Below are positions 23,241 to 35,118 of a DNA stretch of 64,000 bases, in pieces; position 1 is the stretch's first letter; each line of letters starts with the position of its first letter. Source of the DNA: Welwitschia mirabilis (taxonomy: Eukaryota; Gnetophyta; Gnetopsida; Welwitschiales); NCBI GenBank assembly GCA_051453625.1, contig JBOZIK010000001.1, positions 255,441,198 to 255,505,197 of the forward strand. Direction: 5' to 3'. The notes under the pieces are model-generated. The model had not been told where the DNA came from. It ran no database searches and worked only from the letters and a program-made list of their open reading frames with translations. Position numbers and translations under genes: made by a program.

Positions 23241-24049
23241 TCTTCTATTAAAATCTAAACTGTTTGTTTTTCTACTTTTTCCCTCATTTTCTTTTTTTGT
23301 ATTTTTGTTTTTCACTATAATTTTTTTTTCTACTCTAAGTTTTTAAGCTTTAATTTCTTAAAATTGTAATATCATATCTTTTGTATAAGAATAACTAATT
23401 TTGTATAGGTTTTTTAAAGAGAAGATTTTTTGTTTTTATCTTATTTATTTTCCTTTTATTCTTATCCCCCTCATAGGGTTTCTAGAGAGTCAAAGAAATA
23501 AATAACTATATTTTAATTTTCATACTTTCATTTTTACATTCTTATTTTTGCATTTCTACATTTATGAGTCTTAGATATATTATCTTTGTAATTTGTCATA
23601 TTTCACTACATTTTAGGGTTTTTATTTTCTAGTTCTACATATCCTTCACCTTATGACTTTTTTTCCCCTTGCAAATCACTTCATGTTTTTAGCCTAGTCG
23701 AGTTAAAAACTATACTCTTCCTATTGCTCATCCCCTTCCCCTAACCCCCTTCCACTACTCCCTCCCCTCTCCCATAATTAATGTGAATGCCTTTTCTCAA
23801 TAGAACCATTGTTCTTTTTCTAATTTTGAACTTCAAATTTCACTAAATTTCATTCTAGATTTTTATAAAATAGTTTTTTATCTTGATAAGTATTAATCTA
23901 TAAAAAATTTGCATGAATTGAAAATGTAGATAAGATGAAGATTATGCCAAATTCATTCTATTCCTGATCATAAATCCTAATTCAAAATATAAAAAAAGAC
24001 TTTTTCCTAAAGGTAGTTTATTAGAAAGATATAACTAGAACAACATGGA

Positions 24050-24900
24050 TCAAACTAGCTAGTCCCATTCCAAATACAACTTTATTGTAAATAATTCTAA
24101 TGTTCAACCATCTAAGAAAACCCTAATATATGATCTTCATCCTTGATACTTAGGAATACCATCTTGCATAGTTTAGCTTTAAACACTCACAGAATAGAAT
24201 TTAAATCCACCTTCATTCTACTATTATAAAACTTTTATGATTTATAGTCTTAGCATCCATACTTACATCTTGAAGAGGTTGAATGTGTTATTTTCATAAT
24301 TCCACTTATATTAATTCTATTTTCCTTCTTCCTTAAGGATAAAGCCAAGTATTGGTTATATATTCTTAGACTCATTTAAATCACTACTTGGAATGATCTT
24401 ATTTAAGATTTTATTAAGAAGTTAATTCTTAGCTATAAGATAAATGCCCTTAAGAGAGAAATCATAAAATTTTAATTAAAAAATCATAAAACCTTAAAAA
24501 TATTTAAATATTTACTTATGAAATTTTCCTAACATGGTTTTGAGTGAGGTAGAATCATAAGTGTTTTCTACAAAGGCCTTTTCTTGAATCATAGATAACT
24601 TGTTGAGATGATGTATATGAAAAGTTTCTTGGACTTGGAAATTGATGAAGCCTTAGATGTCTTAAAAATCATCTCTAAAAGTTTGAAAAACTAAGAGAAG
24701 CCAAATGAGCCATCTAGATCACTAGATATTGTTAACACAACTAGCATCTTTAGGCTTCTTAATAATACTAAGGTTAAAGAGTAATTAGATTAGATTTCTA
24801 AGAAGATTGAATCTCTTAGAATCCCTTATATACCTATTTTCTCTTAAGACAGTAAAGAAAAAACTAGATGTTATAAGACAATAATAACAAACATAAAGAA
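24050..24900 (+). pseudogene. Gypsy-2 gag (Tat/Athila-like capsid)
   Basis: From 24,255 the plus strand reads, in shifting frames, YLHLEEFE-like sequence, then FLKDKAKYWLYILRLI, TTWNDLI and KINALKREIIKF, followed by LLMKFSxHGFE and YKGLF. This is the Retrotrans_gag pattern PFSL-x-D-x-A-x-x-WL...SW-x-x-(L/M)-x-x-x-FL, R-x-x-I-x-F, L-x-x-CPHHG-x-x-x-W, FY-x-GL. Then MMYMKSFLDLEIDEALDVL resembles the segment M-x-x-G-x-F-x-x-x-x-x-DEA. The N-terminus is unclear because of stops. Gag forms the particle that packages element RNA. Confidence 0.8.
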
Positions 24901-25729
24901 CCCATAATCCTTACTCTAGTACTTAGAAATTTGGATGTATAAATCATCCAAATTTTTAATGGAATAAAGATAATTATAACACAGCCTATAAAAGTTAATC
25001 TAGAAGCTAATACCTTTCATCACTAATCTTGATCTTCTAGTATTCAACCCTCTTTGTAGAATTTTTTGGAAGATCCTTTCAAGATATTTTTGGAAGACCA
25101 AACATATATTATTAATAACCAATAATAGCTTAATTAAAAATATCTTCCACATTACAAAAACTTAATTAACATATCTAATAGTTTAGCTAAACAACTATTC
25201 ATGTCCTTTGTTCTTAACCAATTTGAGAAGAATAATTTTCATATATATCTTAAATATAATCTTATTAGTTGTAAGATGATTAAAGGCTTAGATGATATAC
25301 ACATGAAAAAAATAAAATCCATACATTTAAGGCATGAATAAAAAATCAACAAAAAATTTAGACAAAAATCTAATGCATGAGGATGAAGTACTTAGGAAGC
25401 CTAGTGAGGATAAAAAAATTGAGAATAAATAAGAAATGAAATTTTTATCCTATAAAGAGTATTTTCCTTTTCCTCATTAATATTAGATTAAATAAGAAAT
25501 AAAAATCTCTTAATATTTTCAACAAAGTAAAAATCAACATTCTCCTTTTGGGATTTATTAAGAAAATCTTCTCTTATGCTGAATATTTTAAGGACTTATG
25601 TAGAGTTAAAAGGATAATAAATGTAATGGGTAAAACCTTTATATAACAACAAATAAGTATCATCATTTAAAGTTAAAGCCCTTCAAAATATAAAGATCTA
25701 AGAAATCCAAATATTTTAATTACTATTCA

Positions 25730-26030
25730 AGACAAACACATTAAGTAAGCCCTATTAGATTTGGAAGCTAATGTGAATCTTCTAATTTATCACATCTACA
25801 AGAAACTTGGATAAGATTATCTTAAATGCATTACACTCTAATTATAACTAGTAGATAAGTTTGCAAACTACTCTTTAGGGGTAATGTAAGAAGTCATTAT
25901 TCAGATTGACAGTTGATACTTTCCTATGAACTTTATAGTTTTGGAGATGAAAAGCACTTTCAACATGAAATGATTTAATCAACTATAGAAATGGTCTTAT
26001 GCAAATATCTTTTAGAAACATGAATATTAA
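25730..26030 (+). pseudogene. Gypsy-2 aspartic protease
   Basis: LLDLEANVNLLIYHIYKKLG matches the retrotransposon protease start (L-x-D-x-GA-x-x-NL-x-P-x-x-x-x-x-x-LG). The catalytic D-x-G reads DLE, so glycine is lost. YFPMNFIVLEM then corresponds to FYFPVDFVVLD. The protease releases gag and pol products by self-cleavage. Stops fall between these blocks. It is followed at 26,225-26,281 by LKYAFLDEN, the conserved Tat/Athila linker before RT, which ends at the insertion junction. Confidence 0.85.
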
Positions 26031-26747
26031 ATTTAATGTTTTTTTATACTATAAAAAATTTTTTAAATTATTTTGGTTTAGAATATGTTAACATGTTAGA
26101 AAGTGATCTCTTAATCTTTAGTCAACTTTTCACAACCAAAATATTTTCACTTTATCTTCATCTTTGAATTATGATTTAATTATCAAATTGAATGAGAATA
26201 TTTTCATATGGTTAAAAATATTTCCTAGAAACCTTAAATATGCCTTTTTAGATGAAAATTTAACTTCTCTAGTGGTTATTATGTTACAACTCGATTTTTG
26301 GGTTGGACTTAAAAGCATAATTTTTTTTTAAATAATTAACTTTTTTACATTACAGTGCATTAATTTACATGAGAAGATTAAACATTATAGTAGAGTAATT
26401 AGGTTATGAATGAGAAATGTACCTCTTAGTTACCCATAGGATTCATGTCAACTGAGCTATGTGATGATATCTCAATTAACTAATATCACAACCAATCTTA
26501 AGATTAATTAGAAATCTCAATTAGAAGCACACATAAGAAGTGTGTAGGTTACAGTCAATTGGTTGGTTGCATCAATAACTAAGAAATCATGCCTATATAA
26601 TCCTCATATAGAGGAGTTCAGACCACACATAGTTCTATCTTAGACCTTATTCTAACCTCCGCCCATATGCATGAGCATAAGATAGATCAAAATAATCTAT
26701 ATCAATGGCATGTGGTAATCATAGGCATGAAATAATGCAAAGAATAA

Positions 26748-27708
26748 NNNNNNNNNNNNNNNNNNNNNNNNNNNNNNNNNNNNNNNNNNNNNNNNNNNNN
26801 NNNNNNNNNNNNNNNNNNNNNNNNNNNNNNNNNNNNNNNNNNNNNNNNNNNNNNNNNNNNNNNNNNNNNNNNNNNNNNNNNNNNNNNNNNNNNNNNNNNN
26901 NNNNNNNNNNNNNNNNNNNNNNNNNNNNNNNNNNNNNNNNNNNNNNNNNNNNNNNNNNNNNNNNNNNNNNNNNNNNNNNNNNNNNNNNNNNNNNNNNNNN
27001 NNNNNNNNNNNNNNNNNNNNNNNNNNNNNNNNNNNNNNNNNNNNNNNNNNNNNNNNNNNNNNNNNNNNNNNNNNNNNNNNNNNNNNNNNNNNNNNNNNNN
27101 NNNNNNNNNNNNNNNNNNNNNNNNNNNNNNNNNNNNNNNNNNNNNNNNNNNNNNNNNNNNNNNNNNNNNNNNNNNNNNNNNNNNNNNNNNNNNNNNNNNN
27201 NNNNNNNNNNNNNNNNNNNNNNNNNNNNNNNNNNNNNNNNNNNNNNNNNNNNNNNNNNNNNNNNNNNNNNNNNNNNNNNNNNNNNNNNNNNNNNNNNNNN
27301 NNNNNNNNNNNNNNNNNNNNNNNNNNNNNNNNNNNNNNNNNNNNNNNNNNNNNNNNNNNNNNNNNNNNNNNNNNNNNNNNNNNNNNNNNNNNNNNNNNNN
27401 NNNNNNNNNNNNNNNNNNNNNNNNNNNNNNNNNNNNNNNNNNNNNNNNNNNNNNNNNNNNNNNNNNNNNNNNNNNNNNNNNNNNNNNNNNNNNNNNNNNN
27501 NNNNNNNNNNNNNNNNNNNNNNNNNNNNNNNNNNNNNNNNNNNNNNNNNNNNNNNNNNNNNNNNNNNNNNNNNNNNNNNNNNNNNNNNNNNNNNNNNNNN
27601 NNNNNNNNNNNNNNNNNNNNNNNNNNNNNNNNNNNNNNNNNNNNNNNNNNNNNNNNNNNNNNNNNNNNNNNNNNNNNNNNNNNNNNNNNNNNNNNNNNNN
27701 NNNNNNNN
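26748..27708. other. Assembly gap, 961 N
   Basis: Unresolved bases inside repeat copy 1. In copy 2 the corresponding interval between the flanking matches (about 30,345-30,450) is only about 105 bp, so either the gap length is overestimated or copy 1 holds an insertion. Confidence 0.95.
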
Positions 27709-28042
27709 TCTTAAGGTTATAACATCCAATCCTATTAAGGAGTTCTAATGCATGAATGATGATGATACATTTGTATATTAATATAAATCAAATATATGGT
27801 GTATATATATATAGAACCCTCTATTCACTTGTCCAAAATATCCATTAGTAACCTCCATCACCACAAACAAGAGATTCCTCATATCTCACTATAGTATCTT
27901 GGTAAGAACCAATAAGAGGGAAGTATTATAATAGAATGTCATTATAGTAAACTCATGCAAAAATATGATTGACACACACACACACACATGCCTACACAAA
28001 CATGTGATTTTGGAAGGGTACCTCTTAGATGATATTTTTATA

Positions 28043-28142
28043 NNNNNNNNNNNNNNNNNNNNNNNNNNNNNNNNNNNNNNNNNNNNNNNNNNNNNNNNNN
28101 NNNNNNNNNNNNNNNNNNNNNNNNNNNNNNNNNNNNNNNNNN
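28043..28142. other. Assembly gap, 100 N
   Basis: Exactly 100 N, typical of a gap of unknown size, near the right part of repeat copy 1. Confidence 0.95.
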
Positions 28143-28329
28143 AATGCCAAGCTAGTACAATGATAAATCACAAGTTTCAATCATTTAGAAAAAGGTCAAA
28201 AGTTATTTTAGTGATTTTTCTCTTGGCTATTTATAATGGAAGGCTTTTAGAGTTTATTACACTTAAAAATATACTTTCAATAGCTAGAAAAGATCACATA
28301 ATGGATACATAAAGGATATAAAAATATTA

Positions 28330-28830
28330 TTTCCATTTCATCTAGTTGACTCCTCAATCATCTAGTTAACCCTTTTTAGTGTTGTAACTTAAATAGGTTA
28401 CTTAAGTAAACTATTCAGTCATCCTAGTTTTTTATGGCTCCATGTCCAATTAACCTCTTAGGGTTTAGTCGACTGCTCATTCAGTTGCCCGCATATCTGT
28501 CCAGTTGCCTACTTGTCCTGATAAAAATCCATTCTTGTTTTCTACATTAGATCTAGTTGGTCCCTAAGGTGTCCAGTTAACCCCTTAATGATCACCTTAC
28601 AGATATCAGGTGCACTTTGACTAGTCTAGTCAACCTCTCATAGGTTTGATCGATCCCTTGATAATTTGTTCAAGAGTACTAGTTCTTATATTCATAGGTT
28701 TGATCAATCCCTTAGAAGTCTAGTCAATACCTCTGAATTTCGTCCAATTCTGAGAGTTTACTTCAGGTGCGGTTAAGCCCTTAGAAGTCTGACTGATCCC
28801 TTAAGAGGATAATTTAAACTTGATAGGTTT
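28330..28830. repeat. Irregular short-motif array (AGTTGACC-like words)
   Basis: About 500 bp in which a word like (C/T)(T/C)AGT(T/C)(G/A)A(C/T)(C/T) recurs roughly a dozen times, for example ctagttgact, ccagttaacc, tagtcgact, ctagtcaacc and ggtttgatcgatccctt. Later units shift to ggtttgatcaatcccttaga. GC content is locally higher. Such arrays are typical of some plant LTR or leader sequences. No ORF is present. Confidence 0.6.
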
Positions 28831-28849
28831 TAGTAATCAAAATGCGACA

Positions 28850-29900
28850 TTCCTTGCTTTAGCTTCTGACTTGTAAGTGATCAATATTTTTTGCACAAAA
28901 TACATAAATTTTTCTTCATAGAAAAAATTAGTTCAACATCAATTGGCAATACATAATCCAACAATAAATACATTACGTATTTCTCTATACAAATCTATCC
29001 AGAGCCTAAAAGAAGTAACAAAATATCCCTTATGTCTCTCATATATGAAGAAGAAGATGCATTAAGATTGCTTCCCAAGTATAATCACAACTTTCATACA
29101 AATAAAACCTTTAATGTTTTCATATAGCATAGTGTTTTGTGAAATTAAGATAAGACAAACTATAGAAGAATTCATAAATTACGTTTATGCAAATAGATGA
29201 ATTTTCCAAAAATTAGTAGGGTTGTTAGTTTCCAACTTCTCTTAATCTTCTTTATTTCTTTCATGTCCTCTTTTGGAATCTTAAAGCTAAAGATGTCAAC
29301 GATCTCCTTCAATTTGTTAATATTACTACACTTTAAAACCACTATGTTGTTTCTCTAGATTCCCCATCATAGGAATTTCATAGAATGTTAAACTAAAATT
29401 ACTTCTGGCTTCTTTAAGATACAATAATTGCCACCATTAAGATTTTTCAAATATACACTAATCTTGTCTAGAAAACCATAGTCATAAAGGCTTACTCCAT
29501 ATTGGTTGCATTTTTTATTATTATTTTGCATCGACTTTCAACAATGAAATGTCCATTTCATCCACAAATGCCTTTAAAGATCTTTGTATTTTCTAAGATT
29601 CCCCACAAAATCTAAATATCTTAAGAAAAGGTTGAAGTTTCACGTCTATGGTTAATTCATAAAAATCAAATGTTCTAATAAATTCATGTAGTAGAAACAC
29701 TAGAAAGTGATCATTATTTCCTATGAAATTACCTACAAAACTTCTATCTAGACTCAAACTATATTAAAACAAAGTAAGCAATACTTTGTGGGCTAAGATG
29801 CTTTGGTAGAAGATGACTTGTCTTTAAGAACTTTAGTCCTTTCTTAGCTTTTCTATTAAAATTGTTAACAAGAATAATCATTAACCTTTTCTTTAGAAAC
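28850..29900. other. Internal stretch between direct repeats, no assigned gene
   Basis: The minus strand at 29,760-29,220 has longer open runs than the surroundings (for example LQPFLKIFRFCGES and AFVDEMDISLLKVDAK) that vaguely recall plant gypsy-type putative transposon proteins. I cannot match enough motifs to name it. Nothing is visible on the plus strand. Confidence 0.3.
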
Positions 29901-30960
29901 TATCATGACCTAGTTTTTTAGATTAGACTTAAGAGGCACTAATTTTTTAATTAACTAAATCACATGAAATTGATTAAGAATTATAGTGGATTAATTAGGG
30001 TTGTAATTAACAGACTTACCTCTCAATTACTCATAGGTTATACATGAGAAGAACTATGTGATGATAGCTCAATTGACTAATACCATAACTAATATTAAAG
30101 TTAATCAAAAATATCAATTAGAAGAACGCATAAGTGATGTGTAGGTTGTGGTTAAGTGATTGGTTATACAAATAGCTAAGAAACCATGCCTAAATAATCC
30201 TCATCTATAGGAGTTTATACTATACATAGTTCTATCTTAGATCTCATTCTATTTTTCACCAATACGCATGAACATAAGATAGGCCAAAGTGGTTTATATA
30301 AGTGACATGTAGCAATCCTTGACATGAAAGAATGCAAAGAATAATGCAAGAATGAAATAATACAACCAACATAAAAAGATATCAAACATAAATGTTTGTA
30401 CATATACATAATAGCTATATGTAATAGCATAGAAGGTAGCCAGTTAATAACTTTTGAGGTTACAACATCCAATTCCATTAATGAATTCTAATGCATGAAT
30501 GATGAAATAGATATGTATATTAATCTAAATCAAATATATGATACCCAAAGATATAGTGAATCACCTACTCACTTGGATAATATATTCATTAGTAACCTTC
30601 ATCATCAAGAATAAGAAACCACTCATATATCACTAGCATCTTGATGAGAGCCAATTAAAGGGATATATCATATTAGAATGCCATTATAATAAGCTCATGA
30701 AAAAATATGATTAATGAACACACATGCATACACATACACACGTTATTTCAGCAGGATATCTCTTAGCTGCTCCTCTTATAACATAACATAATGAATCTAA
30801 TAATATATAAATATAAAATATCTAAGGAAATAGACCTTATGCCACTAATTAAGATGCTAGTCTCAATAGAGTTAGTTCAATAGAAGTCAAAGGATAAAAG
30901 TTCCTAATTAAATTCCTAATTATTTTAGTAATCATTACACAATAATCACTATTATTATAT
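29901..30960 (+). repeat. LTR-like direct repeat, copy 2
   Basis: Starts TATCATGACCTAGTTTTTTA, equivalent to the start of copy 1 at 26,282, and stays colinear for about 900 bp, through the CA-rich stretch at 30,718-30,745, ending near a block like atgccac..agtcaaaggata. The first two bases and several others differ by transitions. This copy has no gaps, so it is the better representative. If the pair are LTRs, they bound a non-autonomous element of about 4.7 kb with no recognisable coding region. Confidence 0.65.
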
Positions 30961-31639
30961 TATTTTATGCATAAGATAGCAAATAACTACTGGAAAAATT
31001 TAACTCATATGCACAAAGATGTAATAAATTATATTTAAGAATACATAATTAGAAAGAATTAAGAATACTAGAAGCAACCATGATCATTGGTGAATATGCT
31101 TAGACCTGCCTCATCTTATAACTATACTATGCATACTATAATTGCATTAAATCATATTGAAAGAAACATGATTATTAGGCAATACATCCAACAACATCTA
31201 ATATTCATTATAAATTATTATTAAGTAACTAAGTGTAAGAAAGAATTTTGTTAAAATAATTATAACAATAAAATTATCTAAGAAGCCAAAGAAGAGTCTT
31301 CAATCTTATCTAAATACTTTATTTTCATAAACATTACCATCTTAAGAAGGTTGATACAAAATAATAATTTCTTCTATAAAACTTAAACGTAAAAGGTTTA
31401 TAATAGAACATCTGTGAAAACTTTTGTAACAAAGGAACATCGCATTTCTATCTATGATATTTCTTTTTCTAATGATAAACAAAACTTAGCCTTCAATAGC
31501 TCTAACTCCTCCTCTTATTATTTCATCTATCATATTTATTTCTTCATGTATATATTCCTAACATTAAGGTATTCTTAAGAATAAAACATGTTTTCCCCTT
31601 TATAACATACTTGAATATTATACACATGAGACAAAGTAA

Positions 31640-31870
31640 TATGATATGATATAATGTATAATATATAATACAATATAATATCATAGAAGTATAATATAAC
31701 ATAATATGATACAATACAATACAGTACAATTCAATACAATACAATACAATACAATATAATATAATATTATGCATAGGAGATAACATAATGTATATTATAA
31801 TATAATATAATATTATAATAGTATATAATACAATATAAATATTATTACATAAAATAATATAATGTAATAT
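31640..31870. repeat. ATAAT/ATACA low-complexity array
   Basis: Runs of (acaat)n and (ataat)n, clearest at 31,712-31,765 (tacaatacaatacaatac type). A 127-codon minus-strand ORF made almost wholly of I, Y, L and C is an artefact of this array. Confidence 0.9.
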
Positions 31871-32169
31871 GGTATTATACATATGTGAAGTAATAATATA
31901 ATAATGAAAAGACATAACAAATACCAATTGGACTACTCTTATACTTTTATCTATGTATTAACTTATTTTTCTACTATTGCTACAATCATATATCTACATC
32001 TCTTAATTCCTACCTTATTCTTATTTATCTCTTTACTACATATACTTCCATATTCTATTTTCTCTCTTTATAATTTTATTATTTGGACTCTTCTATATGC
32101 ATTCTTTATTTTCCTATCTTAGATATCTACAAATTTATGTTATATATTCTCTCTCCTTGTTTTCTTTTA

Positions 32170-32521
32170 TCTTTATTTACTCATTTGATATACTTACTCA
32201 GATGCTGTAGATTGTTTTTGAGATTTGGCAAACCAAGATAATTTCTACTAAAACCTTGTCCTTACTATTAGTTTTGTCAATGATCTTAAGGTAGAGCAAG
32301 AGTAGCTTGTAGGTCATATAATCTTCTTAGCCTAAGACACATCTGACAATGGTGATGAAGAGTTGAAAAAGAGAATCATCATTAAGTGAAAGCATGATTG
32401 CTTTCTTTAGTGCATTGATCTCACAAGAGATGTCATCTCCTTTGAGGGCATTTTTGATTTTATGGATCATTGTAAATGTACCCTTATCAAAGTGGATCGG
32501 CAATGTGCATGATTTATCCAT
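32170..32521 (-). pseudogene. Coatomer subunit beta (beta-COP) N-terminal gene fragment
   Basis: The only host-gene sequence in the window. On the minus strand an ATG at 32,521 opens MDKSCTLPIHFDKGT, then KIKNALKGDD, INALKKAIML and LFQLFITIVRCVL. This matches the N-terminus of plant beta-COP, a subunit of the COPI vesicle coat acting at the Golgi. After one stop (TAA where a serine codon is expected) the frame continues with KLLLLYLKIIDKT and VEIILVCQ; a one-base frameshift then precedes NNLQH...KYI. Similarity ends near 32,170, about 115 codons into a protein of roughly 950. The rest is absent nearby. A sequence similar to a native leader precedes the ATG. It may be a captured gene fragment or a gene relic; no intron is visible. 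Confidence 0.85.
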
Positions 32522-32575
32522 CTCTGATTCAACTTCTTCCTTCTTCCTCCTAAACCTATCCTCTGCCCCTTTTCA

Positions 32576-32606
<31 letters not shown>

Positions 32607-32700
32607 TAAAAAAAGAGGAAAGGGGAGGGGGCAGTTGGATGGTGGGGGAAAACACTAAGCCATGGAAATACATGCTAAAGTACTTGTAACATAGGGTGTT
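32522..32700 (-). promoter_or_regulatory. Probable former 5' leader of the beta-COP fragment
   Basis: Immediately upstream of the ATG on the minus strand lie a GA-rich stretch (aggtttaggaggaagaagg type) and a long pyrimidine-rich tract of about 60 bases ending in the 23-base T run. GC content is higher than the surroundings. A long CT-rich leader just ahead of the ATG is typical of plant housekeeping genes, so 5' UTR DNA seems to have travelled with the coding fragment. The transcription start is not determinable. Confidence 0.4.
32575..32650. repeat. Poly-A / polypurine tract
   Basis: An A run of about 24 interrupted by single G, then aaaaaaagaggaaaggggag and a G-run, giving a continuous purine tract of about 65 bases. 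It produces spurious lysine-rich and phenylalanine-rich ORFs on the two strands. Confidence 0.9.
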
Positions 32701-33107
32701 ACATATTAGCTCACCCTTAATCCCATCTCAACAGAGTACTTTGTTAAATATATTGAGGAAACATAAGAAAGCCATAGATTGATCTAACATTAAAAGTAGA
32801 GATCTTGGTACTCTAACATATTATATTACCTTAATAAAAGTGTCAAATCCATCATTAAATATTAATTTTTGAAATCATATGTGGAAATCCTCATGAATGA
32901 CTATTTTATGTATGAGACATATTTTTACTACTACCTTTCCTATCTTGAACTTATTCTTTTAAAATAAATGAGAACCTTGTTATAAAAAATATTTGTTCTT
33001 ATTGCATATTGTTGGAGTGTAGTTCATCTCTAGAAATTTTATTTTAATATGGTTGGATCCATATTCAATAAAACATAAGCTACTTAATGGTGTTTTTTTC
33101 ATAGAAA

Positions 33108-33232
33108 TTCCCCTAGACCATCATATATTCAAAGTAACCAATCATTCACTTCTTCTATCTTTGTATTAAAAAATCCCTTAGACCATCATCTATTTAGAGT
33201 AACCAATCATTTACTTCTTCTGTCTTTATATA
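33108..33232 (+). repeat. Tandem duplication, unit about 64 bp
   Basis: Two adjacent units beginning ccctagaccatcatatattc (33,111) and cccttagaccatcatctatt (33,175), each continuing agtaaccaatcat.tacttc. About nine in ten bases agree, so this duplication is younger than most repeats here. Confidence 0.85.
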
Positions 33233-33639
33233 AGTTTATAAGAATTGTTTGATAATCCACCATTTTCATCTTCTTATGAATTCATGGAACTTAATGACCT
33301 TTTTTAAGAAATTAATAATAAAGTAATCTTTTGCTTTTAAACATTTTTATATAGATTTTGTAAATTATTGCTTTTTAAGAGAAATTTATCTTTACTTTTT
33401 AGTTATTTATTAAAGTTTTTAATTATTTAAGCTCTTTAATATGGAAAATCCCAAAGGGAAAATGTGGTTTATCTATTTTCATGTTATGAATTTTCTTAAG
33501 TATTTTAATGGAATTAGATTTATTCTTAATTAGGCTAATGAATTAATGATCCTTTTGTGCTTATCAAAAAGCCTTATAAAAATTCTTAAAGTCCTAAGCA
33601 CATTATTTTTAAATCTTTATTATGGGGTTTAGTTAACTA

Positions 33640-33765
33640 TATTAGGGCTATGGACACCTATTGGCAATGCATCTCTAATAATTCATTTGTGGCAAATTCT
33701 ACTATAGCTATAAATACTTATTGGTAATGCAACACTAATTTATTCATAAATAACATGTTAAATGT
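33640..33765 (+). repeat. Tandem duplication, unit about 60-65 bp
   Basis: Two units sharing gctat(g/a)(g/a)a(c/t)ac.tattgg and aatgca.c.ctaat, starting near 33,647 and 33,707. More diverged than the duplication at 33.1 kb. Confidence 0.6.
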
Positions 33766-35118
33766 TTTGAAATAAGGTATCATAACATTAAATGCTCAAT
33801 ATGGTTTAATGCTTGAAGTCGTCAGTTATGAATGTAGAAGGAAATTGAAAAGAAATTAAGATGGAATTAGAGAAATCATTTAACATGCTTATTTTAGCAA
33901 ATTTTAACTTGAAACTCTTTCTAATACTCTTGAATGTTGCAAAATTTGCTTATTAATACTTTTCTTTCTCTTAGTAATAAATCCATTAAAATTAAATAAA
34001 ATTAAAAGTTAGGCCATTAATTTAAGTTTCAAAATTTTGTTTTATTCATAAGATGTATGGTAGATTTATCATTTTTTTCTTCATCCCCTCCATTTACCCT
34101 TTACATTGACCATTTTAAGCCATCACATTCCACAATCCTCTTTATGAGAAATCACACTAGAAATCACATTATATTTTTTGTAATATTACCTCTCTATTTA
34201 TATCTCAATCCAGGGCAAATAACTCTTAACTATTAGTGAGACTAAGTAATATAATGACTAGAATTTTATATTGTTTACATATAAACTAATCCTTTAAGTC
34301 ATTATTGTACTTTACTGATAGCATTTTTATCTGATTTCTCATATTCCTTTTTCATGTGTCATAATCTTGAGTCTCTCTACTAGGAATAACTAACATGGTT
34401 GCCTAATGTCACTAGCATAATCATCCATCTTTGATATTTTCATCCATACTTATTCTTATATATTTTACTAAATTTTTTAAATTGTTTTGGATATTTTATT
34501 AGATAAATTTTTATTTTCTAAATTTATTATCATTGAGTTTATTTTGATTTTTTATGTCACTTTAACACTATTTATTATCCTCTTCATTCTTCTTTTCTTA
34601 TTCTTGACTTTTCATTTATTTCTTTCTACATTTATATGTAGTAAGTCATGATTGAACAATTAATTTCTCATAGATGATACATTAGTTCAAACATTTCCTA
34701 CACTTATTTTGTATTTTCTTTCCTTTCATTTTTTAGGTGTACTTTGCATTACTTCAAATTTTGTATCCTTGCATGAACTCGTATTTGATGTACTAGTTTT
34801 CCAAATTTAATAAAATGACTTTATATTATTGCCATTTGCATCTTAGTATTGTCTTTTCTTCTCATATGCATTTCAACTTTCATATTATTAACTTTAAGAA
34901 TAAAATTAGATTTGGTGGGAAAAGGGGGTATTTCACTTATATTTGTGTCTTTCATGTTTTATTAATTTCATTTAAGTAAAATTAGATCCAATCTTGGCCA
35001 AATTTTTTGAAATGTTTCATCACGTTTGTTTAGCACTTAAATGTTTTCAACTTGCAATGTTTCATGTTATGTAACTTTAATTTATTTTTGCTAAGATACT
35101 AGTGAAAGATTGGGGATT

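Larger units (their letters stand above)
26282..28290 (+). repeat. LTR-like direct repeat, copy 1 (contains two assembly gaps)
   Basis: Begins TGTTACAACTCGATTTTTGG, a decayed form of the TGTCACGACCCGA start common to many plant gypsy LTRs, and is colinear with 29,901-30,960 on the same strand. Matching blocks include atgtgatgata.ctcaatt, the segment with atcatgcct.tataatcctc, acatagttctatcttaga, aacatccaa.ccta, and the CA-rich stretch near 27,975. It interrupts the Gypsy-2 linker exactly at 26,281/26,282. Runs of N occupy 26,748-27,708 and 28,043-28,142. Confidence 0.7.
32700..35118. other. Decayed repeat DNA with two small tandem duplications
   Basis: No ORF with a recognisable motif. It should contain the distal part of Gypsy-2, but no RT or integrase motif was found. 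A purine-rich gaaagattgggga lies at the right end, directly before the LTR-like repeat at 35,119, and could be its polypurine tract. Confidence 0.4.

Noticed and set aside
26705-27748. Long ORFs on both strands across 26.7-27.7 kb, and others spanning 28.0-28.3, 55.6-55.8 and 59.0-59.5 kb
   Set aside because: They are open only because runs of N are translated as unknown residues; the flanking real bases code for nothing recognisable, apart from the protease end at 55.5 kb.
31544-31927. 127-codon ORF of I, Y, L and C residues
   Set aside because: Product of the ataat/acaat low-complexity array read on the minus strand.
32394-32673. ORFs with poly-lysine or poly-phenylalanine ends over the beta-COP start
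   Set aside because: Shadow frames of the beta-COP fragment running into the poly-A/polypurine tract.
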